Positions 6,002-14,153 of a stretch of 14,484 nt of DNA are shown in pieces. A program made the translations under genes and the position numbers. The stretch's first letter is position 1, and the number at the start of each line of letters is the position of its first letter. Below the pieces are notes generated by a model. That model did no database searches. It was given only the letters and a program-made list of their open reading frames with translations, and had not been told where the DNA came from. Location of the stretch: NCBI GenBank assembly GCA_017882835.1, contig JADGOU010000041.1, positions 1 through 14,484 on the forward strand, read 5' to 3'. This DNA is from Frankiaceae bacterium. GTDB lineage: Bacteria > Actinomycetota > Actinomycetes > JADGOU01.

Positions 6002-8307
6002 AGTTCACCAACGGTTTCTGGCGGCTCCGCGACGGGGTCTCGGCGATCTTCGCCCGGGAGGCGTACGACATCGAGGCGACCGAGCACTCGCTCGTTGTGC
6101 TCGCCCCGAGCAAGGTCATCACCCAGCGCGGCGACACCCTCAACCGACCGCTGCTCACGGTGACGCTGACCGCGCCCCTTCCGCACGTGATCGGCGTACG
6201 CGTCGAGCACCACACCGGCGGCGGCGACCACGACGGGTTCGATCTCGTCGGCGCGCGCGACGGTGTCGGCGTGGTGCACGTCTGCGACGAGGAGGCCACG
6301 CTCACGAGCGGCGACCTCGTGGCCCGTATCGCGCGCACCGGCGACTGGACGCTGACGTTCGAGCGCGGCGGTGTGCCGCTCACGACGAGCGGTCCGAAGT
6401 CGATCGCCCAGTTCACCCTCGAGCCCGGCACCCCGATGGACGGACCAGCCGCAGACATCGTCCACGCGCTCGGTGGCCCCGGCCCGCAGCACTACGTGTC
6501 GCAGCAGCTGTCCCTGGGGATAGGCGAGCTCGTGTACGGGCTCGGCGAGCGGTTCGGGCCGCTGGTGAAGAACGGCCAGTCCGTCGACTGCTGGAACGCC
6601 GACGGCGGCACGTCGAGCGAGCAGGCGTACAAGAACATCCCCTTCTACCTGACCAACCGTGGCTACGGCGTGCTCGTCGACCACCCCGGCCACGTGAGCT
6701 TCGAGGTGGGTTCCGAGGGGGTCGAGAACGTGCAGTTCTCGGTACGGGGCGAGCGCCTGCAGTACTACGTCATCGCCGGCGGCGACCCGGCCGGGGTGCT
6801 GGAGCGCTATACGGCCCTCGTCGGACGGCCGCCGGAGGTGCCGGCGTGGTCGTGGGGGCTGTGGCTCTCGACGAGCTTCACCACCGACTACGACGAGGCC
6901 ACGGTCACGAGCTTCATCGACGGCATGGCGCAGCGGAGGCTGCCGCTGAGCGTGTTCCACTTCGACTGCTTCTGGATGCGCGAGTTCAGCTGGTGCGACT
7001 TCGAGTGGGACACCCGGGTGTTCCCCGATCCCGAGGGCATGCTGGCGCGGCTGCACGACAAGGGGCTGAAGGTGTGCGTGTGGATCAACCCGTACATCGC
7101 CCAGCGCTCGCGGCTGTTCGAGGAGGCCAAGCGGGCCGGCTACCTCGTCCGGCGCGCGGACGGGTCGGTGTGGCAGTGGGACCTGTGGCAGGCCGGGATG
7201 GGCCTGGTCGACTTCACGAACCCCGAGGCGACCGCCTGGTATCAGCAGCACCTGCGGCACCTCCTCGACCAGGGCGTCGACACGTTCAAGACCGACTTCG
7301 GCGAGCGGATCCCGGTCGACGTCATCTGGCACGACCACTCGAGCCCGGAGCGGATGCACAACTGGTACACGCAGCTGTACAACGAGGCCGTGACCGCCGT
7401 CCTGTGCGAGCACGCGCCCGGCGAGGCCGTCGTGTTCTCCCGGTCGGCGACCGTCGGCGGCCACCGGTTCCCCGTGCACTGGGGCGGCGACTCGTCCAGC
7501 ACGTTCCCGTCGATGGCGGAGACCCTGCGCGGCGGGTTGTCGCTGGCGTTCGCTGGGTTCGCCTACTGGAGCCACGACATCGGCGGCTTCGAGGGCAGCC
7601 CGGACCCGGCGGTGTTCAAGCGCTGGGTCGCGTTCGGGCTGCTGAGCAGCCACTCGAGGCTGCACGGGTCCGACTCCTACCGGGTGCCGTGGGCGTTCGA
7701 CGAGGAGGCCGTCGAGGTCACCCGCCGCTTCTCCGAGCTCAAGCTCAGCCTGCTGCCGTACCTGCTGCGCGCCGGCCGCCAGGCCCACGAACGCGGGCTG
7801 CCCGTGATGAGACCCATGGCTCTCATGTACCCCGACGACCCCGCGGCGGCGTACCTCGACCGGCAGTACCTGCTCGGCGACGACCTGCTCGTCGCCCCCG
7901 TGTTCGACGCGGCCGGCGACGTCCACGTGTACCTGCCGGCGGGCACGTGGACCCCGCTGCTCGGCGGTGAGCCCGTGACCGGACCGGTGTGGCGCCGGGA
8001 GCGTCACGGCTACGACAGCCTGCCCCTGTACGTCCGGGCCGGCGCCGTCCTGCCGCGCACCGAGCGCGTCGAGGGGACCGACGGGCCCTGGCTCGACGGT
8101 CTGCTGCTCGACGTCACCCCGGCCCCTGCGGGGACCGCGCGCGAGGTCGAGGTGACCGAGCCGGGCGGACGGACCGCGACGTACCGCGTCGAGTGGACCG
8201 CGTCCGGCGCGACAGCCGTCTCGGGCTCCGACGAGGCGTGGTCGCTGCGTCCCGTGGGCGGAGCCGCGGTGGCCGCGGTCGCCGGCCGGGCGGAGGTGTC
8301 CTGGTGA
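5998..8307 (+). CDS. yicI: GH31 alpha-xylosidase, YicI type
   Basis: This 769-residue cytoplasmic enzyme releases alpha-linked xylose from the non-reducing end of xyloglucan oligosaccharides or isoprimeverose. Similarity to E. coli YicI is evident along the whole length. An N-terminal beta-sandwich (1 to about 260) includes VYGLGERF and EQAYKNIPFY-TNRGYGVLV. The barrel follows with HFDCFWM (322-327; Cys324 and Phe325 correspond to YicI Cys307/Phe308, which shape xylose specificity). The nucleophile is Asp433 in FKTDFGERIP and the acid/base is Asp498 in HWGGD. C-terminal beta domains follow from about 600. ATG 5998 has AAAGGA 10 nt upstream and overlaps the stop of a small leader ORF. The stop overlaps the GH3 start as GTGA. 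It is the first large gene of a coupled glycosidase operon. No signal peptide is present. Confidence 0.95.
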   Translation: MKFTNGFWRLRDGVSAIFAREAYDIEATEHSLVVLAPSKVITQRGDTLNRPLLTVTLTAPLPHVIGVRVEHHTGGGDHDGFDLVGARDGVGVVHVCDEEATLTSGDLVARIARTGDWTLTFERGGVPLTTSGPKSIAQFTLEPGTPMDGPAADIVHALGGPGPQHYVSQQLSLGIGELVYGLGERFGPLVKNGQSVDCWNADGGTSSEQAYKNIPFYLTNRGYGVLVDHPGHVSFEVGSEGVENVQFSVRGERLQYYVIAGGDPAGVLERYTALVGRPPEVPAWSWGLWLSTSFTTDYDEATVTSFIDGMAQRRLPLSVFHFDCFWMREFSWCDFEWDTRVFPDPEGMLARLHDKGLKVCVWINPYIAQRSRLFEEAKRAGYLVRRADGSVWQWDLWQAGMGLVDFTNPEATAWYQQHLRHLLDQGVDTFKTDFGERIPVDVIWHDHSSPERMHNWYTQLYNEAVTAVLCEHAPGEAVVFSRSATVGGHRFPVHWGGDSSSTFPSMAETLRGGLSLAFAGFAYWSHDIGGFEGSPDPAVFKRWVAFGLLSSHSRLHGSDSYRVPWAFDEEAVEVTRRFSELKLSLLPYLLRAGRQAHERGLPVMRPMALMYPDDPAAAYLDRQYLLGDDLLVAPVFDAAGDVHVYLPAGTWTPLLGGEPVTGPVWRRERHGYDSLPLYVRAGAVLPRTERVEGTDGPWLDGLLLDVTPAPAGTAREVEVTEPGGRTATYRVEWTASGATAVSGSDEAWSLRPVGGAAVAAVAGRAEVSW

Positions 8308-10823
8308 CGACGATCGCGCCGACGAGACGTGAGGCCTACGAGGACAACGGCGGTCCGATCGGGTCCCGCGCCCGCAGCCTGCTCTCGCAGCTGACGCTCG
8401 ACGAGCGACTGTCGCTGCTCCACCAGTTCGTACCCGCCATCCCCCGCCTCGGCCTGTCCGCGTTCCACACCGGCTGCGAGGCCCTCCACGGGGTCGCGTG
8501 GCTCGGACGGGCGACGGTGTTCCCGCAGGCCGTCGGGCTTGCGGCCACATGGGACGTCGCCCTGCTGCGCGCGGTCGGCGAAGTCACGTCGGTCGAAGTG
8601 CGCGCCAAGCGGGCCGCCGACCCGACCGTAAGCCTGAACGTGTGGGCACCGGTCGTGAACCCACTGCGCCATCCGGGGTGGGGCCGCAACGAGGAGGGCT
8701 ACTCCGAGGATCCGCACCTCACGGGTCTCCTCGCCACGGCGTACTGCGCCGGCCTGCGCGGAGACCACAAGACGGTGTGGCGCACCGTGCCCGCGCTCAA
8801 GCACTTCCTCGGCTACAACAACGAGACCGACCGCTCGGTGACCGACTCGAACCTGTCGCTGCGGACCCTCCACACCGAGGAGCTGGCGGCGTTCCGCGGG
8901 CCCGTCGAGGCGGGCGTCGCCGGCGGGATCATGCTCTCGTACAACCGAGTGAACGGCGTGCCTGCCCACACCCAGCCGGAGCTGGTCGCCGAGGCTCGGT
9001 CGTGGGCACCGGGATCCCTCGCCGTGGTGTCCGACGCAGGCGCGCCGACGTTCCTCGTGACCTCCCAGCGGACCGAGCCGGACCGGGTCCATGCCGCGGC
9101 CGCGCTCGTCCGCAGCGGGCTGGACTCCTTCACCGACGACGACGCGAGCTCGGCCCCGACCCTCGACGCGCTGCGCGAGGCGTTGCGGCTCGGGCTGCTC
9201 ACCACCGACGAGGTCGACCGGGCGGCGCTGCGGATCCTCGAGCTGCGGCTGCGGACCGGAGAGTTCGACGACGACGACCCGTACCGCGGCATCGGCCCGG
9301 AGTCGCTCGACCTGCCCGAGCACCGGGCACTGGCCCGCGAGGCTGTGGGTCGCTCGGTGGTCGTGCTGCGCAACGCAGCTGGGCTGCTGCCGCTGGCCGA
9401 GCCCGCGCGCATCGCCGTTGTGGGTCCGCTCGCCGACCTGGTGCTGACCGACTGGTACGCCGGCACACCGCCGTACGAGGTCGGCATCGCCACCGGACTG
9501 CGGGAGCGGTATCCGGACGCGGAGGTCGAGGTCGCCGACTCCTGTGACCACGTGGCGCTGCGGTCGGTGTCGGCCGACCGCTACCTCGTCAGCGACGCGA
9601 CCGGATCGGTGGTCCAGGCGTCCGCGACCGACGCGACCGCGGACACCGGGTTCGCCGTCACCGACTGGGGCGACGGGGTGCTGACGCTACGGTCGACCGC
9701 CAGCGGGAAGCTGGTGACCGGTGGCACCTGGCCGGCGCGCGCCGACGCGGAGCGAGTCGGCGGCTGGGTCGTGCAGGAGACCTTCCGGCGTCACGTCCAC
9801 CCGGACGGGTCGTGGTCGCTGCTCCACCTCGGTTCCGGCCGCTGGCTACGGGTGATGCGTGACTCGGGACTGGTCGCGGCCGAGGCGGTGGTGCTGGAGC
9901 AGGCCGAGCGCTTCGTCGTCCGCACGCTCCGCTCGGGTCTCGCCGACGCCGCATCGGCCGCGGCCCGCGCGGACCTGGTCGTGGTCGCCGTCGGCAACGA
10001 CCCGCACCTCGCGGGCCGCGAGACCGAGGACCGGCCCCACCTGTGGCTGCCCGAGTCGGCCGCGGAGCTGTGGCGCACGGCCGCGGAGGCGAACCCGCGT
10101 TCCGTGCTGGCGATCGTGTCGAGCTACCCGTACGTGCTCGGCCCCGGCGTCGCGGATGCCGCGACGATCGTCTGGTCGAGCCACGGTGGGCAGGAGCTCG
10201 GCCGCGGGGTGGCCGACGTGCTGTCCGGCGACCGTGAGCCGACGGGGCGTCTCACCCAGTCGTGGCCGGCGCACCCCGACCAGGCCGGGGACCTGTTCGA
10301 CTACGACACGCTGGCCCAGCAGGCGACGTACAGGCACCAGCCGAATCCGTACGCCTTCGCGTTCGGCCACGGCTGCACGTACACGACTGTCTCCTACGAC
10401 GCGGTGCGTCTCGACTCCGGTACCGCCACCTGCCCGCCGCCGACGCTGCGCCACCCGGCGCTCGAGGCGGGCGACGAGCCCGTCGCACGCGCCACGGTCC
10501 ACGTCTCCAACCGCGGCGACCGGCCGGCCGAAGAGCTCGTCCAGTTGTACGTGCTCGGGCCCGGCGACCTGCCGATCCCCACGCCGCGCCGGCTGCTCGT
10601 CGCGTACCGGCGGGTGCGGCTCGAACCGGGCGAGCAGCGGACGGTCGAGCTGACGTTCCCCCTCGCGCGGCTGGCCGTGTGGGAGGATGCCGTACGACTC
10701 CCCGAGGCCCCGGCCGACTGGCTGCACGCCGGTGCGCTGCGGGTCCAGCCGGGGCGCTACATCCTCGCCGCGGGTCCCTCCGCGGACGACCTGGTGGTGA
10801 CGACGGGACTCGAGGTGCGATGA
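8304..10823 (+). CDS. GH3 beta-glucosidase / beta-xylosidase with an inserted beta-trefoil-like domain
   Basis: This 839-residue intracellular glycosidase likely trims beta-linked glucose or xylose from oligosaccharides. The N-terminal GH3 barrel shows LNVWAPVVNPLRHPGWGRNEE, the substrate-binding KH pair (Lys166-His167) and the presumed nucleophile Asp244 in VVSDAGAP. The alpha/beta sandwich starts near 340 (AVGRSVVVLRNAAGLLPL). Its later part contains AGRETEDR (Glu573/Glu575, acid/base candidates) and SSHGGQELGRGVADVLSG. A fibronectin-III-like domain closes the protein from about 725. Residues ~416-545 interrupt the sandwich with three repeats of an LRS-x-GxYL kind, a fascin/ricin-like trefoil where many GH3 enzymes carry PA14. 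GTG 8304 has GGAGG 7 nt upstream and overlaps the GH31 stop. Glucosidase versus xylosidase cannot be decided by eye. Confidence 0.92.
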   Translation: MTTIAPTRREAYEDNGGPIGSRARSLLSQLTLDERLSLLHQFVPAIPRLGLSAFHTGCEALHGVAWLGRATVFPQAVGLAATWDVALLRAVGEVTSVEVRAKRAADPTVSLNVWAPVVNPLRHPGWGRNEEGYSEDPHLTGLLATAYCAGLRGDHKTVWRTVPALKHFLGYNNETDRSVTDSNLSLRTLHTEELAAFRGPVEAGVAGGIMLSYNRVNGVPAHTQPELVAEARSWAPGSLAVVSDAGAPTFLVTSQRTEPDRVHAAAALVRSGLDSFTDDDASSAPTLDALREALRLGLLTTDEVDRAALRILELRLRTGEFDDDDPYRGIGPESLDLPEHRALAREAVGRSVVVLRNAAGLLPLAEPARIAVVGPLADLVLTDWYAGTPPYEVGIATGLRERYPDAEVEVADSCDHVALRSVSADRYLVSDATGSVVQASATDATADTGFAVTDWGDGVLTLRSTASGKLVTGGTWPARADAERVGGWVVQETFRRHVHPDGSWSLLHLGSGRWLRVMRDSGLVAAEAVVLEQAERFVVRTLRSGLADAASAAARADLVVVAVGNDPHLAGRETEDRPHLWLPESAAELWRTAAEANPRSVLAIVSSYPYVLGPGVADAATIVWSSHGGQELGRGVADVLSGDREPTGRLTQSWPAHPDQAGDLFDYDTLAQQATYRHQPNPYAFAFGHGCTYTTVSYDAVRLDSGTATCPPPTLRHPALEAGDEPVARATVHVSNRGDRPAEELVQLYVLGPGDLPIPTPRRLLVAYRRVRLEPGEQRTVELTFPLARLAVWEDAVRLPEAPADWLHAGALRVQPGRYILAAGPSADDLVVTTGLEVR

Positions 10824-12817
10824 CGACGACGTGGCAGCCGGTGCCCGGTCTGGCGTTCGGCGGCGACTACAACCCCGAGCAGTGGCCGCGCGAGACCTGG
10901 GACGACGACGTACGGCTGATGCGCGAGGCCGGGGTCTCCATCGTGACGCTGGGCGTCTTCTCGTGGGGCCTGCTCGAGGTCGCCGACGATGCGTGGGACC
11001 TCGGGTGGCTCGACGAGGTGATCGACCTGCTCCATGCGAACGGCATCGCGGTGGACCTCGCCACGCCCACCGCGTCACCCCCGATCTGGCTGCACCACGA
11101 CCACCCGGAGATCCTGCCGGTCAACCGCAGCGGTCTGCGCTACCACCAGGGCGGACGGCTCCAGTGGTGCCCGAGCTCGCCGGTGTTCCGCGACTACGCG
11201 ACGCGGGTCGCGACCGTGCTCGGCCGCCGCTACGCCACGCATCCGGCGGTGCGCCTGTGGCACGTGAGCAACGAGCTGGGCGGCGGCAACCGCCACTGCT
11301 ACTGCGAGGTGTCGTCCGAGCACTTCCGGCGCTGGCTGGAGCAGCGGTACGGGACGGTCGCCGCGCTGAACGACGCATGGGGCACGGCGTTCTGGGGCCA
11401 CCGCTACGCGTCGTTCGACCAGGTGATCTGTCCGCTGGACTCCGAGACGACCCAGAACCCCGGTCTGCTGCTCGACTTCGACCGGTTCAGCTCCGACGCA
11501 CTGCTGGAGCACTTCCTCGCCGAGAAGACGGCGTTGCGGGAGGCTGGGGTCACGGCGCCGATCACCACCAACCTCATGGTGGGCGTACGCCCGAGCGTGG
11601 CCGACTACGCGAGCTGGGCGCCGCACCTCGACGTCATCGCCAACGACCACTACACGATCGCCGCCGACCCGCGCCGGGAGCGCGACCTGGGGTACGCCGC
11701 CGACCGCAGCCGTGGTCTCGCCTCCGGTCAGCCGTGGCTGCTCATGGAGCACTCCCCGGGTGCGGTGAACTGGCAGCCGCGCAACCGGGCCAAGGCGCCG
11801 GGCGAGCTGGTCCGCAACAGCCTCGCCCACATCGCACGGGGCGCCGACGGTGCCCTGTTCTTCCAGTGGCGGGCCTCTCTCGCCGGTGCCGAGCAGTGGC
11901 ACTCGGCGATGGTGCCGCACGCCGGGACCCGGACCCGGATCTGGCGCGAGGTGTGCGAGCTGGGCGGGATCCTGCAGCGGATCGGCGAGGTCGCCGGGTC
12001 GGTGGTCGCCGGCGCCCAGGCGGCGATCCTCGCCGACGACGTGTCCGGATGGGCATGGGGCCACGGGCAGAAGCCGCTGAACGGCTTCCCGCTGCACAGC
12101 CTTGCGCGCGCCTGGAGCGAGGCACTCACCGACCGCGGCGTGACCAGCGACGTCGTGCCCCCTGAGGCTCCCCTATCGGGCTACCGGCTCGTCGTCGTGC
12201 CGGGGCTGTACCTGGCGTCCGACGCGACCGCCGAGGCGGTCGCCGAGGCCGCCCGCGGCGGCGCGACCGTCCTCGTCACCCACCTCTCCGGCGTCGTCGA
12301 CGAGCACTCGCGGGTGCGGGAGGGTGGCTACCCCGGCGCGTTCCGCGACCTCGTGGGCGCGTTCGCCGAGGAGTACCTGCCGCTGCAGGCCGACGAGCGG
12401 GTCTCGCTGGACACCGGCTGGACCGCCACGGACTGGACCGAGTCGCTCGTGGTCACCGACGCCGAGGTGGTGGGACGGTACGAATCCGGACCGCTCGCCG
12501 GCAGCCCGGCGCTCACGCGCCGCGAGGTCGGGACCGGCACCGCCTGGTACTGCTCGGCCGGTCTCGAGGCCGACTCGCTCGACCGGTTAGTCGCGACCGT
12601 GCTGACCGACGCCGGGATCGCCCCGGACGTCCCGGTCGCGCCGGGCCTCGAGGCCGTACGCCGTATCTCGGACGACCACGCGTGGCTGTTCCTGCTCAAC
12701 CACTCGACGGACCCCGTCACGGTTGACGCGACCGGCCAGGACCTCGTGACCGCGACCGGAGCCACCGGTCACATCACCCTCGCCGCCGGCGGCGTCGCCG
12801 TCGTCCGCGAGCGCTGA
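10820..12817 (+). CDS. GH42 beta-galactosidase
   Basis: This 665-residue cytoplasmic enzyme hydrolyses terminal beta-galactosides; some GH42 members also cleave alpha-L-arabinopyranosides. The family opening GGDYNPEQWPRETWDDDVRLM is complete. The acid/base is Glu152 in HVSNELGG and the nucleophile is Glu310 in LLMEHSPGAVNWQPRN. The trimerisation domain begins near 395 (AAILADDVSGWAWG) and a small C-terminal beta domain closes the chain, so the length is normal. The metal-site region has Cys117, Cys160 and Cys162, but Ser165 stands where zinc-binding members have a fourth Cys. ATG 10820 overlaps the GH3 stop as ATGA with a GAGGTG ribosome site. It is the last gene of the operon, followed after 46 bp by a convergent regulator gene. 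Confidence 0.95.
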   Translation: MTTTWQPVPGLAFGGDYNPEQWPRETWDDDVRLMREAGVSIVTLGVFSWGLLEVADDAWDLGWLDEVIDLLHANGIAVDLATPTASPPIWLHHDHPEILPVNRSGLRYHQGGRLQWCPSSPVFRDYATRVATVLGRRYATHPAVRLWHVSNELGGGNRHCYCEVSSEHFRRWLEQRYGTVAALNDAWGTAFWGHRYASFDQVICPLDSETTQNPGLLLDFDRFSSDALLEHFLAEKTALREAGVTAPITTNLMVGVRPSVADYASWAPHLDVIANDHYTIAADPRRERDLGYAADRSRGLASGQPWLLMEHSPGAVNWQPRNRAKAPGELVRNSLAHIARGADGALFFQWRASLAGAEQWHSAMVPHAGTRTRIWREVCELGGILQRIGEVAGSVVAGAQAAILADDVSGWAWGHGQKPLNGFPLHSLARAWSEALTDRGVTSDVVPPEAPLSGYRLVVVPGLYLASDATAEAVAEAARGGATVLVTHLSGVVDEHSRVREGGYPGAFRDLVGAFAEEYLPLQADERVSLDTGWTATDWTESLVVTDAEVVGRYESGPLAGSPALTRREVGTGTAWYCSAGLEADSLDRLVATVLTDAGIAPDVPVAPGLEAVRRISDDHAWLFLLNHSTDPVTVDATGQDLVTATGATGHITLAAGGVAVVRER

Positions 12818-12833
12818 CGACGACGCAGACCCG

Positions 12834-12849
12834 CGGCGTGCGCCCGCCG
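12834..12849. terminator. Weak hairpin between convergent genes
   Basis: CGGCG at 12834-12838 pairs with CGCCG at 12845-12849 around a 6-nt loop, in the 46-bp gap between the GH42 stop and the ROK stop. It is short and lacks a T-run, so its role as a shared terminator is inferred from position only. Confidence 0.3.
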
Positions 12850-12863
12850 TCACGGAACGGGCC

Positions 12864-13994
12864 TCAGACGAGCCGCTGGATGGCGCTGATGGCGGCGGCC
12901 CACGCATAGTCGGAGAACTGGAACGGCTGCACGTCGAACTGGAGCGGCTTGGCGTCCGGGTCGAGCCGGCTGCGCAGGGAGTCCTGGAGCTCTGCCGGGA
13001 TGTACTCGGCGACCGCCCGACCCTCGCCGGTGATGATCACCTTCTCGGGGTCGAACATGTTGATGAGGTACGCCCCGACGGCGCCCAGACCCCGCGCGGC
13101 CGCGACGAGCGCCTCGTGGGCCCGCCGGTCGCCGGACCGGGCGGCCTCGAAGGTGGCGTCCAGGCTGTCCGTACCCGCGGCTCGGGTGATCGCCGGGATG
13201 GTCACGAACGCCGAGACGCAGCCCGCGTGGCCGCGGTCGCACGTCGGGCCCGAGCACTCCACCGGCAGGTGGCCGATCTTGCCCGCACGGCCCCGCGAGC
13301 CCTGCAGCAGTTTGTCGTCGACGACCGCGCCGACGCCGATGCCGGCGCCGAGACCGATGAGCACCATCGACCGGTGCCCCCGGCCCGCGCCGAACCAGTG
13401 GTGGGCGGCCGCGAGGGCCTGGACGTCGTTCGCGACGGCTATCGGCAGGCCGGTCCGATCGCGGATCAGCCGCTCGATCGGGACCTTGCCCCAGCCCAGG
13501 AAGTACGAGCTGACCATCTCCGTCATCCCGCGGCGCTGGCGCACGTCGCCGGCGAGACAGACGCCGACCGCTGCCACACGGTCGTACGTCTCCCGCTGCC
13601 GGTCGACGACCTGTCCCATGAGCTCGATGACGTCCTCGACGGCGCGGGACTCGAGGGGGTGCTCCTCGGTGACGAGGACGGCGCCAGTGAGGTCGGTGAC
13701 CGCCGCGTACAGCGCCTCGCCGGTGAGCTTGAACCCCACGAACTGGGCGGCCTCGGGGCGCAGGCGGAGCCGCTCGGCGGGGCGGCCGCGGCCGAGCGGC
13801 GCGTCGGTCTCGCCCTCCTCGACGAGGTCGAGGGCGGTGAGGTCACGGCTCAGGCGGGTGAGGCTGCCGCGGCTCATACCGGTACGACGAGCCAGCTCGG
13901 CGCGCGACATGTCCCCGTGGATGAGCATGTCCAAGAGCACCGTCCGCTGCCCGTCGTGCAGTGTCGGCCAGGTCCAGGCAGCCCGCGTCGTCAT
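12864..13994 (-). CDS. ROK-family transcriptional regulator (NagC/XylR type)
   Basis: This 376-residue protein is a sugar-responsive DNA-binding regulator, probably controlling the adjacent glycosidase and transporter operons. Residues 17-62 form a winged helix-turn-helix (LLDMLIHGDMSRAELARRTGMSRGSLTRL). The ROK domain follows with LPIAVANDVQALA (Asp190), the loop IGLGAGIGVG and a zinc-site region GHLPVECSGPTCDRGHAGC (His242, Cys247, Cys252, Cys259). The N-terminal phosphate-binding loop of ROK kinases is degenerate, as in regulators. The sugar-contacting ExGH motif reads KIGH, with Lys239 in place of Glu. ATG 13994 has no clear ribosome site; a TAGAAT -10 box lies 8 nt upstream, suggesting a leaderless mRNA. 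The gene is convergent to GH42 and divergent from the glucokinase gene. Target genes and effector are inferred from position. Confidence 0.92.
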   Translation of the reverse strand: MTTRAAWTWPTLHDGQRTVLLDMLIHGDMSRAELARRTGMSRGSLTRLSRDLTALDLVEEGETDAPLGRGRPAERLRLRPEAAQFVGFKLTGEALYAAVTDLTGAVLVTEEHPLESRAVEDVIELMGQVVDRQRETYDRVAAVGVCLAGDVRQRRGMTEMVSSYFLGWGKVPIERLIRDRTGLPIAVANDVQALAAAHHWFGAGRGHRSMVLIGLGAGIGVGAVVDDKLLQGSRGRAGKIGHLPVECSGPTCDRGHAGCVSAFVTIPAITRAAGTDSLDATFEAARSGDRRAHEALVAAARGLGAVGAYLINMFDPEKVIITGEGRAVAEYIPAELQDSLRSRLDPDAKPLQFDVQPFQFSDYAWAAAISAIQRLV

Positions 13995-14002
13995 CGGCAG
14001 TG

Positions 14003-14008
14003 ATTCTA
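14003..14008 (-). promoter_or_regulatory. -10 box for a probably leaderless ROK transcript
   Basis: TAGAAT (read on the minus strand, 14008-14003) ends 8 nt before ATG 13994, placing the transcription start at or within a base or two of the start codon. No convincing -35 box is seen at 16-18 nt. Absence of a ribosome site supports leaderless translation, which is common in Actinobacteria. Confidence 0.5.
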
Positions 14009-14073
14009 TCCGCTTCCGTGCTCCGCGACGCCGCTGTGACCGCACGGATGGTGCCGCCGCGCTCGCCCGCTGA

Positions 14074-14102
14074 TTGCGGCGGGAGTGCGGGTGCGGGAGG
14101 AT
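14074..14102 (+). promoter_or_regulatory. Possible promoter of the polyphosphate glucokinase gene
   Basis: TTGCGG (14074-14079) is followed after 17 nt by GAGGAT (14097-14102). The -10 box is poor, so this is a tentative assignment. It is the best pairing I see in the 159-bp gap between the two divergent ROK-fold genes. Confidence 0.3.
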
Positions 14103-14153
14103 CTGTCGCGATGCCGGATGCCGTCGGCAGCCGACCGTCTCGAGGAGGACTCC

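Noticed and set aside
7989..8303. Upstream in-frame extension of the GH3 gene from ATG 7989
   Set aside because: The added residues are Arg/Ala/Gly-rich noise overlapping GH31. GTG 8304 has a strong GGAGG site and the usual GTGA overlap.
5734..8550. Very long open frame (938 codons) on the minus strand opposite the GH31 gene
   Set aside because: Its translation is a low-complexity Arg/His/Val/Ala mix with no family motif. It mirrors the codon bias of the unmistakable GH31 gene on the other strand, a common artefact in GC-rich genomes.
12781..12794. CGCCGCCGGCGGCG palindrome as a terminator
   Set aside because: It lies within the GH42 coding region and encodes the Ala/Gly-rich end of the protein.
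14110..14123. Tandem GATGCCG direct repeat in the ppgK leader
   Set aside because: Only two 7-bp copies in GC-rich DNA with no partner elsewhere; not distinguishable from chance.
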